Source: Paenilisteria rustica
GTDB lineage: Bacteria; Bacillota; Bacilli; Lactobacillales; Listeriaceae
Assembly: GCF_013820765.1 (NCBI RefSeq)
Contig: NZ_JABJVM010000023.1
Span: 1-46,427 of the forward strand
DNA: 46,427 bases
Reading direction: 5' to 3'
Below, one piece after another: positions 21,376-29,800 of the stretch. The notes beneath the pieces are model-generated. The model did not search any database and was not told where the DNA came from. It worked only from the letters and a program-made list of their open reading frames with translations. The number at the start of each line of letters is the position of its first letter. Position 1 is the first letter of the stretch. A program made the position numbers and the translations under genes.

Positions 21376-21395
21376 TGGGTTTGGAGGGGTATAAG

Positions 21396-21575
21396 ATGTC
21401 AGCAGTTTCAAGGTTTTTCCGTAATGTAAAGTCTGAAATGAGCAAGGTTACATGGCCAACTGGTAAAGAGTTAAGAACGTATACGATCACTGTAATCATT
21501 GCTGTAGCTTGTATGGCTGTGTTCTTCATGGTTGTGGACTTTTTAATCGAGATGCTTATTCAGTTTATGCTATAA
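21396..21575 (+). CDS. secE: SecE preprotein translocase subunit
   Basis: SecE clamps SecY in the protein-conducting channel. The 59-residue short Gram-positive form has the amphipathic helix FFRNVKSEMSKVTWPTGKEL with the conserved WPT, followed by a single membrane segment (about residues 32-56). ATG 21396 has GGAGGGG (21383-21389) 6 nt upstream. Confidence 0.95.
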   Translation: MSAVSRFFRNVKSEMSKVTWPTGKELRTYTITVIIAVACMAVFFMVVDFLIEMLIQFML

Positions 21576-21623
21576 TACTAGGCTTTTTTAACAAAGAATG
21601 CTATAATACAATTATTGAGATAG

Positions 21624-21652
21624 AACCCGAGACGTTTTTCGGGTTTTTTATT
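21624..21652 (+). terminator. terminator or attenuator between secE and nusG
   Basis: AACCCGA / TCGGGTT with an 8-nt loop and TTTTTTATTTT tail. A TGC-TATAAT sequence occurs just upstream at 21599-21607 and an identical ATGCTATAATAC at 21567-21578, so a promoter ahead of this terminator is possible. Confidence 0.72.
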
Positions 21653-21677
21653 TTGCGGCGAGGAGCACATATAAGGG

Positions 21678-21740
21678 GAAATCGGCGGCAAGCGTTCGCA
21701 CGATTTGTGTACAGCGAAGTTTACGACTTGTACAAAAACC
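21678..21740 (-). repeat. Family 1 repeat remnant, copy D (inverted)
   Basis: AAATCGGCGGCAAGCGTTCG (from 21679) is the exact reverse complement of the right arm of copy B. The remaining sequence keeps a stem TTTGTGTACA / TGTACAAAA but lacks the opposite outer arm and the CCGGAAG motifs. It lies in the 226-bp secE-nusG spacer. Confidence 0.6.
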
Positions 21741-21810
21741 TAAGAAACCTAGCTTGATTAAATATCAAAGAGGAGGATGACCCCAATTTGGTGGTGGTCA
21801 AATGAGACAA

Positions 21811-22344
21811 ATGGATAAAAGTTGGTATGTTGTACACACCTATTCTGGCTATGAAAATAAAGTCAAAGCGAACCTTGAGAAACGTGTAGAATCAATGGGG
21901 ATGTCGGATAAAATTTTCCGCGTTATGGTTCCTGAAGAAGAAGAAACAGAAGTAAAGAATGGTAAAACAAAAACATTGAAGCGTAAAGTTTTTCCAGGTT
22001 ACGTGTTAGTTGAAATTATTATGACGGATGACTCTTGGTATGTGGTCCGTAACACGCCGGGGGTAACTGGTTTCGTTGGTTCAGCAGGGGCTGGCTCAAA
22101 ACCGACAGCCCTACTTCCAGAAGAAGCAGATCGGATTCTGAAGAGCATGGGCATGAACGAACGACGTCAAGAAGCGGACTTCGAGCTTGGCGAAACAGTG
22201 ATGGTCAAAGAAGGGCCGTTTGCTGAATTCTCCGGTAAAGTAGAAGAAATCGACAACGATAAAGCAAAAGCGAAAGTTATGGTTAACATGTTCGGACGCG
22301 AAACACCGGTTGAAGTTGATTTCGACCAAATCGAAAGACTGTAA
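21811..22344 (+). CDS. nusG: Transcription termination/antitermination protein NusG
   Basis: NusG binds RNA polymerase clamp helices and, through its KOW domain, other factors or the ribosome; in Bacillales it also promotes sequence-specific pausing. The NGN domain begins KSWYVVHTYSGYENKVKANL and includes VFPGYVLVEI and NTPGVTGFVGS; the KOW domain carries GPFAEFSGKVEEID and MFGRETPVEVDFDQIERL. I chose ATG 21811 because the 177-residue product then aligns exactly with the family start (M-D/E-K-x-WYVVH); ATG 21802 is in frame and possible. The initiation region is odd: the only strong Shine-Dalgarno (AGAGGAGG, about 21769-21776) is 25-34 nt upstream. Confidence 0.95.
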   Translation: MDKSWYVVHTYSGYENKVKANLEKRVESMGMSDKIFRVMVPEEEETEVKNGKTKTLKRKVFPGYVLVEIIMTDDSWYVVRNTPGVTGFVGSAGAGSKPTALLPEEADRILKSMGMNERRQEADFELGETVMVKEGPFAEFSGKVEEIDNDKAKAKVMVNMFGRETPVEVDFDQIERL

Positions 22345-22349
22345 AACAA

Positions 22350-22457
22350 ATGAGTTTCAGTCTAACTGCTGCCATTGTTTCAGCGCTCATCGTAGTCATC
22401 GGAATTATCGCGCTATTTCTTTGCGGCTCCATCATATGGCGCGCATTAAAAAAATAA
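22350..22457 (+). CDS. possible 35-residue single-span membrane peptide
   Basis: The reading frame starts 5 bp after nusG and would encode MSFSLTAAIVSALIVV, a hydrophobic run through about residue 30, ending IIWRALKK. The composition is that of a single membrane helix with a positive C-terminal end. No clear Shine-Dalgarno precedes the ATG, but close spacing to nusG would allow coupling, and a hairpin follows. I do not recognise a family; it could be spurious. Confidence 0.35.
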   Translation: MSFSLTAAIVSALIVVIGIIALFLCGSIIWRALKK

Positions 22458-22460
22458 TCA

Positions 22461-22497
22461 AGAAAGACTTGGATCAAACGCGTCCAGGTCTTTCTTC
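22461..22497 (+). terminator. strong hairpin downstream of nusG
   Basis: AGAAAGACTTGGA / TCCAGGTCTTTCT (22461-22473 and 22483-22495), 13 pairs with one G-U, 9-nt loop. The T tract after it is weak (TTCG), so termination efficiency is uncertain. Confidence 0.65.
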
Positions 22498-22518
22498 GTC
22501 TAAGGGAGGTTTTCGCGA

Positions 22519-23007
22519 ATGTCGGACGATGAGGAATACGCCAAGTCGATTTACTTGCAACTAAAAAGCATTGCATCGCTTTATGACATTGATTTTCACC
22601 TCTACTTCAAAAGTTCAGGCGAATTTGGAGAGCTTTGCATGGATTGGAATGACGTGGATGGCTATCTTTTATACGGCGACGAACGTGGTGAAAGGCTTAG
22701 TCTGTTTAAAACACGGGATTTCGACGCCTTCAAATATGAAGTTTTTCTCCACCTAGCTTTCCGAATGGGCTTAGAGTATGAATTAAAACACCGCGACCTC
22801 AGTTACATCCGCCAAAACGACGATGATTTACAAGGTGACACGAGAAAAGTAGCGTTTGAAGAAACGATAAGGCTTCTAGCGACGATGGACGACGATTGGG
22901 CAGCAAAAGCCGCGGTGCATTACACGGAATATCTCAATATGTGGCGCACCGAAAAAAACGTTACGTATGATTTTGAGACCGGAACATTTATCGCGAAGAA
23001 GTTTTAA
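22519..23007 (+). CDS. conserved hypothetical protein downstream of nusG
   Basis: The 162-residue acidic protein has no signal peptide or membrane segment. Visible features are MSDDEEYAKSIYLQLKSIA, an aromatic- and Asp-rich centre (MDWNDVDGYLLYGDERGE), a helical middle (FKYEVFLHLAFRMGLEYE) and a C-terminal WRTEKNVTYDFETG. AAGGGAGG (22502-22509) gives a good ribosome binding site. I recall a hypothetical gene at the same place in L. monocytogenes, so it is probably a Listeria-conserved gene. The fold could resemble small cytosolic immunity-like proteins, but that is a guess and no function is assigned. Confidence 0.75.
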   Translation: MSDDEEYAKSIYLQLKSIASLYDIDFHLYFKSSGEFGELCMDWNDVDGYLLYGDERGERLSLFKTRDFDAFKYEVFLHLAFRMGLEYELKHRDLSYIRQNDDDLQGDTRKVAFEETIRLLATMDDDWAAKAAVHYTEYLNMWRTEKNVTYDFETGTFIAKKF

Positions 23008-23028
23008 AAGAAGAGAACTAAAAAAATC

Positions 23029-23057
23029 TTGCAATCCCTCGCGCTTAGTGTTATTCT
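23029..23057 (+). promoter_or_regulatory. rplK-rplA promoter
   Basis: TTGCAA (23029-23034), 17-bp spacer, TATTCT (23052-23057). Confidence 0.72.
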
Positions 23058-23085
23058 ATATGAGGTACAATTTGTACTTTTTAAC

Positions 23086-23119
23086 GTGGGAGGGGAAATG
23101 ATTAACCCCATTAAACCAC
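23086..23119 (+). promoter_or_regulatory. L1-binding leader hairpin before rplK
   Basis: GTGGGAG (23086-23092) and ATTAAACCAC (23110-23119) enclose an inner stem GGGG / CCCC. This reproduces the L1 site of 23S rRNA helices 76-77 (GGTGGGAG ... GAAATACCACC): outer GTGG/CCAC stem, purine-rich internal loop, inner stem. It is a likely autoregulatory target for ribosomal protein L1, about 11 nt before the rplK Shine-Dalgarno. Confidence 0.75.
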
Positions 23120-23145
23120 ATCACGGACTTAAGGAGGTGTGTCTC

Positions 23146-23571
23146 GTGGCTAAAAAAGTAATCAAAGAGGTAAAATTGCAAATTCCAGCAGGTAAAGCTA
23201 ATCCAGCTCCACCAGTTGGTCCAGCACTAGGTCAAGCGGGTGTTAACATTATGGGATTCTGTAAGGAATTCAATGCGCGCACAAGCGATCAAGCTGGTCT
23301 AATTATTCCTGTTGTGATTTCTGTGTATGAAGATCGTTCTTTCACATTCATCACTAAAACTCCGCCAGCAGCAGTCTTGCTTAAAAAAGCAGCTAAAGTT
23401 GAAAAAGGATCAGGTGAACCGAACCGTAATAAAGTTGCGGTTGTGAAACGTGCTCAAGTACAAGAAATCGCTGAACTAAAAATGCCAGATCTAAACGCAG
23501 CAAGTGTTGAATCTGCAATGCGTATGGTTGAAGGTACTGCGCGCAGCATGGGTATTACGATCGAAGACTAA
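23146..23571 (+). CDS. rplK: 50S ribosomal protein L11
   Basis: L11 forms the GTPase-associated centre with L10-L12 and is needed for RelA activation. The 141-residue protein starts [20 protein letters not shown] and has [22 protein letters not shown] and the C-terminal rRNA-binding domain ending [12 protein letters not shown]. The GTG at 23146 follows AAGGAGG (23131-23137) with 8-nt spacing; upstream ORF extension into the leader is not real. First gene of the rplK-rplA operon. Confidence 0.97.
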   Translation: MAKKVIKEVKLQIPAGKANPAPPVGPALGQAGVNIMGFCKEFNARTSDQAGLIIPVVISVYEDRSFTFITKTPPAAVLLKKAAKVEKGSGEPNRNKVAVVKRAQVQEIAELKMPDLNAASVESAMRMVEGTARSMGITIED

Positions 23572-23581
23572 TACCAATCAT

Positions 23582-23699
23582 GTATTACGCGTATCAGGAA
23601 TAAGAAAAAGAACAACTGAACGAAGCGGGTCGAACCGTTTATCATATTAGAGTAATACGTTCATCTTTTCTTATTTCAAATCAGATTTCGGTCTGATTT
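23582..23699 (+). promoter_or_regulatory. structured rplK-rplA intergenic RNA with interleaved pairing
   Basis: Segment 1 GTATTAC (23582-23588) pairs with GTAATAC (23652-23658), and segment 2 AATAAGAAAA (23599-23608) pairs with TTTTCTTATT (23666-23675). The order 1-2-1'-2' means the two helices can only coexist as a pseudoknot or act as alternatives. A separate perfect hairpin AAATCAGA-TTTCGG-TCTGATTT follows (23678-23699). Confidence 0.5.
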
Positions 23700-23701
23700 A
23701 C

Positions 23702-23727
23702 GTGGGAGGAAATTCCGATATAACCAC
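23702..23727 (+). promoter_or_regulatory. L1-binding leader hairpin before rplA
   Basis: GTGGGAG (23702-23708) and GATATAACCAC (23717-23727) enclose the inner stem GGAA / TTCC. Like the element before rplK, this mimics the L1 site of 23S rRNA; it lies about 8 nt before the rplA ribosome binding site. Confidence 0.75.
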
Positions 23728-23746
23728 AGAATAGGAGGAAAAAAGA

Positions 23747-24436
23747 ATGGCTAAGAAAGGTAAAAAGTATCAAGATGCTGTAAAGCTTATCGATACTGAG
23801 AAAGCTTATTCCGTTGAAGAAGCTGTCGAACTTGCTCAAAAAGCAGACTTCGCTAAATTCGATGCAACTGTTGAAGTAGCATTTCGTTTAGGCGTTGACC
23901 CTAAAAAAGCAGATCAACAAATCCGCGGCGCTGTTGTACTTCCGAATGGAACAGGTAAAACACAACGCGTATTAGTATTTGCGAAAGGCGAAAAAGCAAA
24001 AGAAGCTGAGGCTGCTGGCGCTGATTTCGTTGGAGAAGGCGATTACGTAACTAAAATTAACCAAGGTTGGTTTGATTTTGACGTTATCGTAGCAACACCT
24101 GATATGATGGGTGAAGTTGGTAAATTAGGCCGTGTCTTAGGACCAAAAGGTTTAATGCCAAACCCTAAAACAGGAACAGTAACAATGGACGTAACAAAAG
24201 CCGTGAACGAAATCAAAGCTGGTAAAGTAGAATACCGCGTTGACAAGTCTGGTAATGTCCACACTGCGATTGGTAAAGTATCATTTGATGCTGCCAAGCT
24301 TGTTGAGAACTTCCGTACTATTAACGATGTTCTTCAAAAAGCGAAACCTGCTGCGGCTAAAGGAGTATATGTAAAAAACGTAACCGTTACAACTACATTT
24401 GGTCCTGGTGTCAAAGTAGATCCATCTTCATTCTAA
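23747..24436 (+). CDS. rplA: 50S ribosomal protein L1
   Basis: L1 forms the mobile stalk that guides deacylated tRNA out of the E site and represses its own operon by binding an mRNA mimic of its rRNA site. The 229-residue protein has the two-domain L1 fold: [16 protein letters not shown], then [15 protein letters not shown] and [21 protein letters not shown], the conserved RNA-binding segment of domain I. TAGGAGGAAAA precedes the ATG. A TTCTAAG/CTTAGAA hairpin overlaps the stop codon. Confidence 0.97.
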   Translation: MAKKGKKYQDAVKLIDTEKAYSVEEAVELAQKADFAKFDATVEVAFRLGVDPKKADQQIRGAVVLPNGTGKTQRVLVFAKGEKAKEAEAAGADFVGEGDYVTKINQGWFDFDVIVATPDMMGEVGKLGRVLGPKGLMPNPKTGTVTMDVTKAVNEIKAGKVEYRVDKSGNVHTAIGKVSFDAAKLVENFRTINDVLQKAKPAAAKGVYVKNVTVTTTFGPGVKVDPSSF

Positions 24437-24455
24437 GTTTTTCTTAGAAATGAAC

Positions 24456-24484
24456 TTGACGGCGTTGTGCTATTTTGGTAGAAT
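24456..24484 (+). promoter_or_regulatory. rplJ-rplL promoter
   Basis: TTGACG (24456-24461), exact 17-bp spacer, TAGAAT (24479-24484). Confidence 0.85.
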
Positions 24485-24490
24485 AACAAA

Positions 24491-24633
24491 GTCGAAACAA
24501 AACAGAATATCCTAACCGTAGACAGCAGGCGCGTCTTGTACGCTTAAATTCGCCCGCCGAGGATTTTGTAAAGTTAGTTCCATTGTGAAGCTGACTTGTG
24601 AACCCCTCACGTCTACGGTGTGAGGGGTTTCTT
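24491..24633 (+). ncRNA. L10 leader (ribosomal protein L10-L12 autoregulatory RNA)
   Basis: The leader contains the conserved CCGTAGACAGCAGG and CCGAGGAT segments of the Firmicute L10 leader. The stem-loop AACCCCTCAC / GTGAGGGGTT (24601-24629) with a following T-rich run forms a terminator whose loop GTCTACGGT (24611-24619) is the exact complement of ACCGTAGAC (24515-24523), so an antiterminator or kissing interaction is possible. Binding of L10(L12)4 would reduce stalk protein synthesis. Confidence 0.9.
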
Positions 24634-24690
24634 ATATGCTTTGAGTCGTTTTACGGCTTAAAACAATCATGATGGAGGTGGAAAACAAAG

Positions 24691-25191
24691 ATGAGTACAA
24701 TTTTAGAATTGAAACAAGGTGCTGTTAATGAAATCACTACGAAATTCAAAGACAGTGCTTCTACAGTAATCGTTGACTATCGCGGTTTAACAGTTGCTGA
24801 AATCACCGAATTACGTAAACAATTACGTGAAGCTGGTATTGATTTTAAAGTATACAAGAACTCGTTAATGCGTCGTGCTGCTGAAGCTGCTGGCTTGGAA
24901 GGCTTGAACGAAGTATTGACAGGTCCTAGCGCTATCGCTTTCAGTAATGAAGACGTTGTTGCTCCTGCTAAAATCATTAATGAATTTGCAGAGAAACATG
25001 AAGCGTTAGAAATTAAAGCTGGTGTCATCGAAGGTAAAGTATCTTCTGTTGAAGATGTTAAAGCTCTTGCTTCTCTACCATCACGCGAAGGCTTACTTTC
25101 TATGCTGCTTAGCGTACTTCAAGCTCCAGTTCGTAACTTGGCACTTGCAACAAAAGCTGTTGCAACCCAAAAAGAAGAACAAGGCGCTTAA
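24691..25191 (+). CDS. rplJ: 50S ribosomal protein L10
   Basis: L10 anchors L12 dimers on the ribosome stalk. The 166-residue protein has the N-terminal rRNA-binding domain ([45 protein letters not shown]) and the C-terminal helix that binds L12. GGAGGTGG precedes the ATG. Controlled by the L10 leader just upstream; rplL follows after 79 bp. Confidence 0.97.
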   Translation: MSTILELKQGAVNEITTKFKDSASTVIVDYRGLTVAEITELRKQLREAGIDFKVYKNSLMRRAAEAAGLEGLNEVLTGPSAIAFSNEDVVAPAKIINEFAEKHEALEIKAGVIEGKVSSVEDVKALASLPSREGLLSMLLSVLQAPVRNLALATKAVATQKEEQGA

Positions 25192-25270
25192 TTTTCAACC
25201 CGGTGAATTTTCACCAACAACCAAATCGGCATAGACCGAAAAAATTATATTATAATGGAGGAATTTCAAA

Positions 25271-25639
25271 ATGGCTTTAAACATTGAAGAAATCATTGCT
25301 TCCGTAAAAGAAGCAACTGTACTAGAATTAAATGACTTAGTAAAAGCAATCGAAGAAGAATTTGGCGTAACTGCTGCTGCTCCTGTAGCTGCTGGTGCTG
25401 CTGCTGGTGGCGCTGCTGCTGAAGAGCAAACTGAATTCACAGTAGAACTAGCTTCTGCTGGAGATCAAAAAATCAAAGTTATCAAAGTGGTTCGTGAAAT
25501 CACTGGTCTTGGCTTGAAAGAAGCTAAAGAAGTTGTAGATAACGCTCCTAAAGCTCTTAAAGAAGGCGTTACTAAAGAAGAAGCAGACGAAATCGTTGCT
25601 AAACTTGAAGAAGTTGGCGCTAACGTAGCTGTTAAATAA
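25271..25639 (+). CDS. rplL: 50S ribosomal protein L7/L12
   Basis: L12 recruits translational GTPases. The 122-residue acidic protein has the N-terminal dimerisation domain ([20 protein letters not shown]), an Ala/Gly hinge (about residues 36-54) and the C-terminal factor-binding domain [30 protein letters not shown] gives the ribosome binding site. Codon use is that of a highly expressed gene. The 3' flank up to 25930 holds two hairpin repeats and the terminator. Confidence 0.97.
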   Translation: MALNIEEIIASVKEATVLELNDLVKAIEEEFGVTAAAPVAAGAAAGGAAAEEQTEFTVELASAGDQKIKVIKVVREITGLGLKEAKEVVDNAPKALKEGVTKEEADEIVAKLEEVGANVAVK

Positions 25640-25879
25640 GAAAAGTTGAACGTGCCATCAGCTTCGAAAAAATTTGTTAGGGGGCGCAGATAAATCCTTC
25701 TCTTGTATTTATTGGAGGTCCCGAAAATTTCGAGAAGCTGGCACGCGAAACTAGACAGAACGAAAAGTTGAACGTGCCCGTCAGCCTCGACAGAATTTGT
25801 TAGAGACCGCAGATAAATCCCTCTTTTGGATTTTTTGGAGGTCACGAAAATTCCGAGAGGCTGGCACGCGAAACTAGAC
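25640..25879 (+). repeat. Family 2 tandem hairpin repeat, 2 copies after rplL
   Basis: Two direct repeats of about 122 bp start at GAAAAGTTGAACGTGCC (25640) and again at 25762, each ending CTGGCACGCGAAACTAGACA. Within each unit the ends GCGTGCC-type and GGCACGC pair, as do AGCTTCG / CGAGAAGCT in copy 1 and CAGCCTCG / CGAGAGGCTG in copy 2, so each unit folds into one long hairpin. The 25640-25954 gap has no gene. Same family as the array after rpoC. Located inside the rplJ-rplL transcript, before its terminator. Confidence 0.88.
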
Positions 25880-25930
25880 ACGAAGAGCACCAAACTAGCC
25901 TTACGCTGATTTGGTACTCTTCGTTTTTTT
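25880..25930 (+). terminator. rplJ-rplL operon terminator
   Basis: ACGAAGAGCACCAAACTAG pairs with CTGATTTGGTACTCTTCGT (imperfect 19 bp) and runs into seven T residues. Confidence 0.9.
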
Positions 25931-25954
25931 ATTACATAGAAAGGTGGCGAAAAT

Positions 25955-26563
25955 ATGAGCAACAAACACTATTACACGAAAAATAGCGACCTCGATCATA
26001 ACCGCAAAACTTGGAATTTCGAACTGCGTGGGAACACGATTAAGTTTATCAGTGATGCAGGTGTATTCTCTAAAACAACAGTTGATTTCGGATCGCGACT
26101 TTTGATTGAGAGTTTTGAAGCAAACAATCCATCCGGTAAAATGCTCGATGTTGGTTGCGGATATGGACCGATTGGCCTTGCTTTTGCGAAAAGTTATCCT
26201 GAGGCACAGGTAGATATGATTGATGTGAACGATCGCGCGTTGGAACTATCAGCAGAGAATGCGGCAAATAATGGCTTGACGAATGTGCGTGTTTTTGAAA
26301 GTTCGGTGTATGACGGCGTGACGGATGCGGACTATACGGACATTATTAGTAATCCGCCAATTCGTGCAGGTAAAAAAATAGTTCATGAAATTCTGACTGG
26401 GAGCTTCGAGCGATTGAAAACTGGTGGAAGCTTATGGATTGTGATTCAGAAAAAACAAGGCGGACCTTCTGCTGCTGCGAAAATGGAAGAGGTTTTCGGA
26501 AATGTGGAAGTGGTTGCAAAGGATAAAGGTTACTTTATTTATCAGAGTATGAAAGAAGCATAG
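25955..26563 (+). CDS. ybxB: class I SAM-dependent methyltransferase, RsmC/YbxB-like
   Basis: The 202-residue protein has a Rossmann methyltransferase core: MLDVGCGYGPIGLAFA (motif I, SAM binding), DMIDVNDRALELSAENA (motif II), and NPPIRAGKK, an NPPx motif typical of enzymes modifying exocyclic amino groups of guanine in rRNA. It begins HYYTKNSDLDHNRKTWNF, typical of the family between rplL and rpoB in Bacillales. AGGTGG is upstream of the ATG. The rRNA target is inferred, not visible. Confidence 0.88.
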   Translation: MSNKHYYTKNSDLDHNRKTWNFELRGNTIKFISDAGVFSKTTVDFGSRLLIESFEANNPSGKMLDVGCGYGPIGLAFAKSYPEAQVDMIDVNDRALELSAENAANNGLTNVRVFESSVYDGVTDADYTDIISNPPIRAGKKIVHEILTGSFERLKTGGSLWIVIQKKQGGPSAAAKMEEVFGNVEVVAKDKGYFIYQSMKEA

Positions 26564-26583
26564 AAAAGATGGAGTCCTAATCG

Positions 26584-26612
26584 TTGACTCCGTCTGTTCG
26601 CTATGCTATTAT
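26584..26612 (+). promoter_or_regulatory. rpoB-rpoC promoter
   Basis: TTGACT (26584-26589), 17-bp spacer with TGC extension, TATTAT (26607-26612). The -35 lies within a GGAGTC / GACTCC hairpin (26571-26591) after ybxB. Confidence 0.82.
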
Positions 26613-26696
26613 AGTAAGATGCCAAAAGAATCGATATCACCATATTTAGCGGTGCGTACGCGAGGAATTGCAGTTTTAGCCTGTTTGGTTCACATA

Positions 26697-26746
26697 GCAA
26701 GAAAATAGTGGTTTTCTTTGAGGAACCCGCTTTCTTTTTGTCTTTT
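26697..26746 (+). promoter_or_regulatory. hairpin with T tract in the rpoB leader
   Basis: AAGAAAATAGTGGTT and AACCCGCTTTCTTTTT can pair around a loop and are followed by TTTTTTAGG, resembling a weak attenuator in the approximately 210-nt untranslated leader of rpoB. Confidence 0.4.
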
Positions 26747-26829
26747 TTAGGTATTTTTGCCAAGTTCCATTGTACTATTTTTGCTGCAATGTGCTTAATA
26801 AATTTAGTTTATTTGAGAGGGTGAATGAG

Positions 26830-29800
26830 TTGTCAGGTCAACTAGTTCAGTACGGAAGACATCGCCAACGTAGAAGTTTCGCTCGTATTAGTGAAGTGTT
26901 GGAGTTACCAAACTTAATCGAGATTCAATCGAAGTCCTACCAATGGTTTTTGGATGAGGGATTACGTGAAATGTTCCGCGATATTTCTCCAATTGAGGAT
27001 TTTGCTGGGAATTTGTCACTAGAATTTATCGACTACAATTTGGGAGATCCGAAATATTCAGTAGAAGAGTCGAAAAACCGCGATGCTAATTATGCAGCAC
27101 CATTGCGCGTGAAGTTACGTCTTATTAATAAAGAGACGGGTGAAGTGAAAGACCAAGAAGTATTTATGGGTGATTTCCCGCTTATGACCGAGATGGGGAC
27201 GTTTGTTATCAATGGCGCCGAGCGTGTTATTGTATCGCAATTAGTGCGTTCTCCAGGTGTTTATTTTAACGGAAAACTCGACAAAAACGGTAAAAAAGGT
27301 TTTGGTTCTACTGTCATCCCTAACCGTGGGGCATGGCTTGAGTATGAAACAGACGCGAAAGATGTTGTTCATGTAAGAATCGACCGGACGCGTAAATTAC
27401 CAGTTACTGTTCTTTTACGTGCGCTTGGATTTGGTTCCGATAGCGAAATCTTGGAGTTAATCGGGGAGAATGACTACTTACGCAACACACTTGAGAAAGA
27501 TAATACCGATAATGCGGACAAAGCATTGCTTGAAATTTATGAGCGCTTGCGTCCTGGTGAACCACCAACAGTTGAAAATGCGAAGAGCTTGCTAGTATCG
27601 CGCTTTTTCGATCCAAAACGTTATGATTTAGCGAATGTTGGTCGTTACAAAATCAACAAAAAAGTGCATCTGAAAAACCGTTTATTTAATCAAACACTGG
27701 CAGAAACGTTAGTTGATCCAGAAACTGGTGAAATTATCGCGTCTAAAGGTGAGATTTTAGATCGTCGTAAATTGGATTCTATTATTGAGAATCTTGAAAA
27801 TGGCGTCGGATTCCGGACACTCCGTCCAACTGATGGCGTGATGGAGGACAGCGTTGTTGTTCAATCTATCAAAATTTACGCACCAAACAGTGAAGAAGAA
27901 AAAATTATCAATGTCATTGGTAATGCTTATATTGATGCGAGCGTGAAACATATTACGCCGGCTGATATTATTTCTTCTATCAGTTATTTCTTCAACCTAC
28001 TTCACGGAGTAGGCGACACGGACGATATTGACCATCTTGGTAACCGTCGTTTGCGTTCAGTTGGAGAACTTTTACAAAATCAATTCCGTATCGGTTTGTC
28101 CCGTATGGAGCGTGTTGTTCGTGAGCGTATGTCGATTCAAGACATGAGCACTGTAACACCGCAACAATTGATTAATATTCGTCCAGTTGTGGCATCCATT
28201 AAAGAATTCTTTGGTAGCTCGCAGTTATCACAGTTTATGGATCAAACGAACCCGCTTGCCGAATTGACGCATAAACGTCGTCTTTCAGCGCTTGGGCCTG
28301 GTGGTTTGACGCGTGAACGTGCTGGATATGAAGTGCGTGATGTGCATTATTCCCACTACGGTCGTATGTGTCCGATTGAAACGCCTGAGGGACCGAATAT
28401 TGGACTAATTAACTCCTTGTCTTCCTTTGCAAAAGTGAACAAGTTTGGCTTTATCGAAACACCATATCGTCGCGTTGATCCTGAAACGAACCGCGTTACA
28501 GATAAGATTGATTATCTGACTGCGGATGAAGAGGATAACTATGTAGTGGCTCAAGCGAACTCGAAATTAGACGAGCTTGGTACTTTTACAGAAGAAGAAG
28601 TTATGGCACGTTTCCGTTCTGCCAATTTAGCTGTTGAAAAAGAACGTATCGATTACATGGACGTATCGCCAAAACAAGTTGTTTCGGTTGCGACGGCATG
28701 TATTCCGTTCCTTGAAAATGATGACTCCAACCGTGCGCTAATGGGAGCCAACATGCAACGTCAAGCGGTTCCACTTTTAAATCCTGAAGCGCCAATCATT
28801 GGAACAGGTATGGAACACGTTTCTGCCCGTGACTCTGGTGCTGCTGTTGTATGTAAGCATGATGGGCTTGTGGAACACGTGGAAGCCAAAGAAATCTGGG
28901 TTCGCCGTATTTCCGAAGTGGATGGCAAAGAAGTTAGCGGCGGTATTGATAAATATACACTGCGCAAATTTGTTCGTTCGAATCATGGTACGTGTTATAA
29001 CCAATCGCCAAACGTTGCAGAAGGGGATCGCGTAACAAAAGGCGAAATCCTGGGTAACGGTCCTTCGATGGACTCAGGTGAGCTTGCTCTAGGTCGTAAT
29101 GTTCTTGTAGCATTCATGACTTGGGACGGTTATAACTATGAGGATGCGATTATCATGAGTGAACGTCTTGTAAAAGATGATGTTTACACGTCGATTCATA
29201 TTGAAGAATTTGAATCAGAAGCTCGTGATACGAAACTTGGACCTGAGGAAATGACTCGCGATATTCCAAACGTTGGGGAAGACGCATTGCGCGATCTTGA
29301 CGAACGTGGTGTTATCCGTGTCGGAGCAGAAGTAAAAGACGGCGACTTGCTCGTTGGTAAAGTAACGCCAAAAGGTGTAACGGAACTAACAGCAGAAGAA
29401 CGTTTACTACACGCAATCTTCGGTGAAAAAGCCCGTGAAGTTCGCGATACATCTCTACGCGTACCACATGGCGGCGACGGCATTGTCCTTGACGTGAAAA
29501 TCTTTACACGTGAAGCTGGCGATGAGTTACCACCAGGTGTTAACCAACTTGTTCGTGTTTATATCGTTCAAAAACGTAAAATTCACGAAGGCGATAAAAT
29601 GGCCGGACGTCACGGAAATAAAGGGGTTATCTCTCGTATTTTACCAGAAGAAGATATGCCATTTATGCCAGACGGAACGCCAGTTGACATCATGCTTAAC
29701 CCACTAGGTGTACCATCACGGATGAACATCGGACAAGTACTTGAGCTTCATTTAGGTATGGCTGCTCGTTACCTCGGCATTCACATCGCGACACCAGTAT

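Noticed and set aside
21509-21757. 82-codon frame across the secE end and terminator
   Set aside because: It crosses a terminator and a repeat remnant and has no ribosome binding site.
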